DNA of 6,587 nt from Thermoplasmatota archaeon (GTDB lineage: Archaea > Thermoplasmatota > Thermoplasmata > Thermoplasmatales > Thermoplasmataceae): positions 1 through 6,587 of the forward strand of contig JAMCUV010000003.1 in assembly GCA_023379345.1 (NCBI GenBank). The letters run 5' to 3'. Under the pieces are notes generated by a model. It was not told where the DNA came from. It did no database searches and saw only the letters and a program-made list of their open reading frames with translations. Shown here piece after piece: positions 5,322 to 6,587 of the stretch; position 1 is the first letter of the stretch; every line of letters starts with the position of its first letter. The position numbers and the translations under genes are program-made.

Positions 5322-5327
5322 TTTTAA
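5322..5327 (+). promoter_or_regulatory. TATA box for leaderless acyl-CoA mutase
   Basis: TTTTAA, preceded by AAAAAG as BRE, is centred about 25 bp upstream of the ATG at 5350. No Shine-Dalgarno lies before the ATG, so a leaderless transcript is likely. Confidence 0.6.
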
Positions 5328-5349
5328 TTTCCGTTTGGCTTATTGTATT

Positions 5350-6587
5350 ATGTCTGACCCGCAGAATTATTATTCCAGGAAACTTGAAGAAATAAGGCAT
5401 ATGAATCCAAAATCCAATGGGGATTATGAAAGATGGAAATCAACAACTCTCGATCCGTGGAACAGCAAAACTGGCTATGTGGACGGCGAGCATACCAACT
5501 CTTCAGGCATTCCCCTCAAGGAAGTTTATTCCAATGCAGATCTTCCACAGGACACTGAAAAGAAGCTTCTGGGCTACCCAGGTGAGTTTCCCTTCACCAG
5601 GGGCGTTTACCCCAACATGTACCGTGGTCGGCTCTGGACAATGAGGATGTTCTCTGGCTTTGGAACACCAGAGGATACAAACCGCAGGCTGAAATACCTC
5701 ATCAAGCACGGTGAATCAGGCCTGAGCATAGCATTTGACATGCCAACACTTTATGGATTCGACTGCGACAACCCCAGGTCAGACGGCGAGATTGGCAAGT
5801 GCGGGGTTAATGTAACTTCCCTCAAGGACATGGAGATCATATTCAAGGGCATCGATCTCAGCAAGGTGAGCACCTCAATGACAATAAATGCGCCAGCAGC
5901 AATACTCACAGCGATGTATATAGCCGTTGGAAAAAAGAAGAAGATCCCTGTGTCAGATCTTGCCGGCACCGTGCAGGCGGACATACTGAAGGAATATATC
6001 GCGCAGAAGGAATGGATATACCCGCCGGAGGCACATCTGCGCCTCATCAGGGACATGATGACATATTGCACGGAAAACATGCCCAAATGGAATTACATCA
6101 GCATATCGGGATACCATATACGTGAAGCCGGATCAAGCGCTGCGCAGGAACTGGCATTTACTCTTGCGGACGGTTTCTATTACGTGGACATGGGAATCAA
6201 GGCCGGCCTGGCAGTGGATGACTTCGCGCCAAGGCTATCATTCTTCTTCAATTCATCAATTAACTTCTTTGAGGAGATTGCCAAGATGAGAGCGGCCCGC
6301 AGGATCTGGGCAACGGTCCTGAAGGAGAAATACGGTGCCGAAAAATCCAGGACCCTCCTGCTCAGGTTCCACACACAAACGTCAGGTTACACACTGACCT
6401 GGCAGCAGCCACTGAACAACATAATAAGGACAACAATTGAGGCAATGGCAGCAGTTCTTGGAGGAACGCAGAGCCTTCACACAAATTCATACGACGAGGC
6501 ATGGGCCCTGCCGTCTGAGGATGCAGTGAAGATTGCACTGAGGACGCAGCAGATAATCGCTGAAGAAACAGGCATTCCTGACGTCAT
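5350..6587 (+). CDS. B12-dependent acyl-CoA mutase large subunit, isobutyryl-CoA-mutase-like (partial, 3' end beyond window)
   Basis: Catalytic TIM-barrel domain of the methylmalonyl-CoA mutase family, which rearranges acyl-CoA carbon skeletons by a radical mechanism with adenosylcobalamin. 412 codons are visible of an expected 520-560, and the C-terminus lies outside. Landmarks: the CoA-channel segment RGVYPNMYRGRLWTMR at 84-99; GLSIAFDMPTL at 124-134; GTVQADILKEYIAQKEW at 206-222; SISGYHIREAG at 251-261 with His256, equivalent to His244 of the Propionibacterium enzyme; APRLSFFF at 293-300; GGTQSLHTNSYDEA at 371-384. A constant offset of 12 from MCM numbering places Phe101 at the Tyr89 position and Gln219 at the Arg207 position. 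Phe plus Gln is the isobutyryl-CoA mutase signature; Tyr plus Arg is methylmalonyl-CoA mutase. Archaeal enzymes usually have a separate small B12-binding subunit, which is not visible here. Family certain, substrate inferred. Confidence 0.92.
   Translation, partial: MSDPQNYYSRKLEEIRHMNPKSNGDYERWKSTTLDPWNSKTGYVDGEHTNSSGIPLKEVYSNADLPQDTEKKLLGYPGEFPFTRGVYPNMYRGRLWTMRMFSGFGTPEDTNRRLKYLIKHGESGLSIAFDMPTLYGFDCDNPRSDGEIGKCGVNVTSLKDMEIIFKGIDLSKVSTSMTINAPAAILTAMYIAVGKKKKIPVSDLAGTVQADILKEYIAQKEWIYPPEAHLRLIRDMMTYCTENMPKWNYISISGYHIREAGSSAAQELAFTLADGFYYVDMGIKAGLAVDDFAPRLSFFFNSSINFFEEIAKMRAARRIWATVLKEKYGAEKSRTLLLRFHTQTSGYTLTWQQPLNNIIRTTIEAMAAVLGGTQSLHTNSYDEAWALPSEDAVKIALRTQQIIAEETGIPDV

Larger units (their letters stand above)
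5068..5349. other. Intergenic region upstream of the acyl-CoA mutase
   Basis: About 280 bases without a credible gene; the open frames noticed are shorter than 30 codons. It holds a dyad at 5242-5266 and the mutase promoter near its right end. No clear T-rich terminator follows the thioredoxin beyond TTTTCC just after its stop. Confidence 0.6.

Noticed and set aside
5068..5349. Possible C/D-box small RNA or terminator after the thioredoxin
   Set aside because: An ATGATG sequence is present but no convincing paired D box, and no stem with a T-run could be found.
1..6587. Mobile element, prophage or defence island suggested by the tyrosine recombinase
   Set aside because: The recombinase resembles chromosomal XerA, all neighbours are metabolic genes, and no terminal repeats, transposase, toxin-antitoxin or CRISPR repeats are visible.

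Overview
The window reads as a chromosomal housekeeping segment of an archaeon, most likely a member or relative of the Thermoplasmatales. Grounds: a geranylgeranyl-diphosphate-type prenyl synthase, as needed for archaeal ether lipids; a XerA-type recombinase; a ribulose-phosphate epimerase (a non-oxidative pentose phosphate pathway is known in Thermoplasma); heavy use of AGG/AGA arginine and ATA isoleucine codons; and AT-rich TATA-like boxes about 25 bp upstream of start codons that lack a Shine-Dalgarno sequence, the layout of leaderless archaeal transcripts. The species assignment is inference; no rRNA or other marker is present.

Layout. 58-1116 (+): prenyl diphosphate synthase. 1113-1940 (-): XerA, overlapping the previous gene tail to tail by 4 bases. 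1941-2259: non-coding stretch with a promoter for each flanking gene and a possible 26-codon ORF. 2260-3240 (+): zinc-type MDR reductase lacking the catalytic zinc ligands. 3241-3891 (-): ribulose-phosphate 3-epimerase, whose stop codon abuts that of the reductase with no spacer. 3892-4221: a long divergent intergenic region rich in inverted repeats. 4222-4734 (+) and 4753-5067 (+): a rubrerythrin-like ferritin-fold protein with a degraded metal site, then a small thioredoxin, evidently one operon and in the same reading frame. 5068-5349: non-coding, ending in the promoter of the last gene. 5350-6587 (+, runs off the window): large subunit of a B12-dependent acyl-CoA mutase whose substrate-pocket residues look like isobutyryl-CoA mutase rather than methylmalonyl-CoA mutase.

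The genes do not form one pathway. The only clear functional unit is the ferritin-fold/thioredoxin pair, probably redox or oxidative-stress related. No mobile element, CRISPR array, tRNA or rRNA is visible. I see no convincing new defence or mobile system. The points most worth a second look are the mutase specificity residues, the degenerate rubrerythrin-like protein joined to a thioredoxin, and the dyad-rich region between rpe and that pair.
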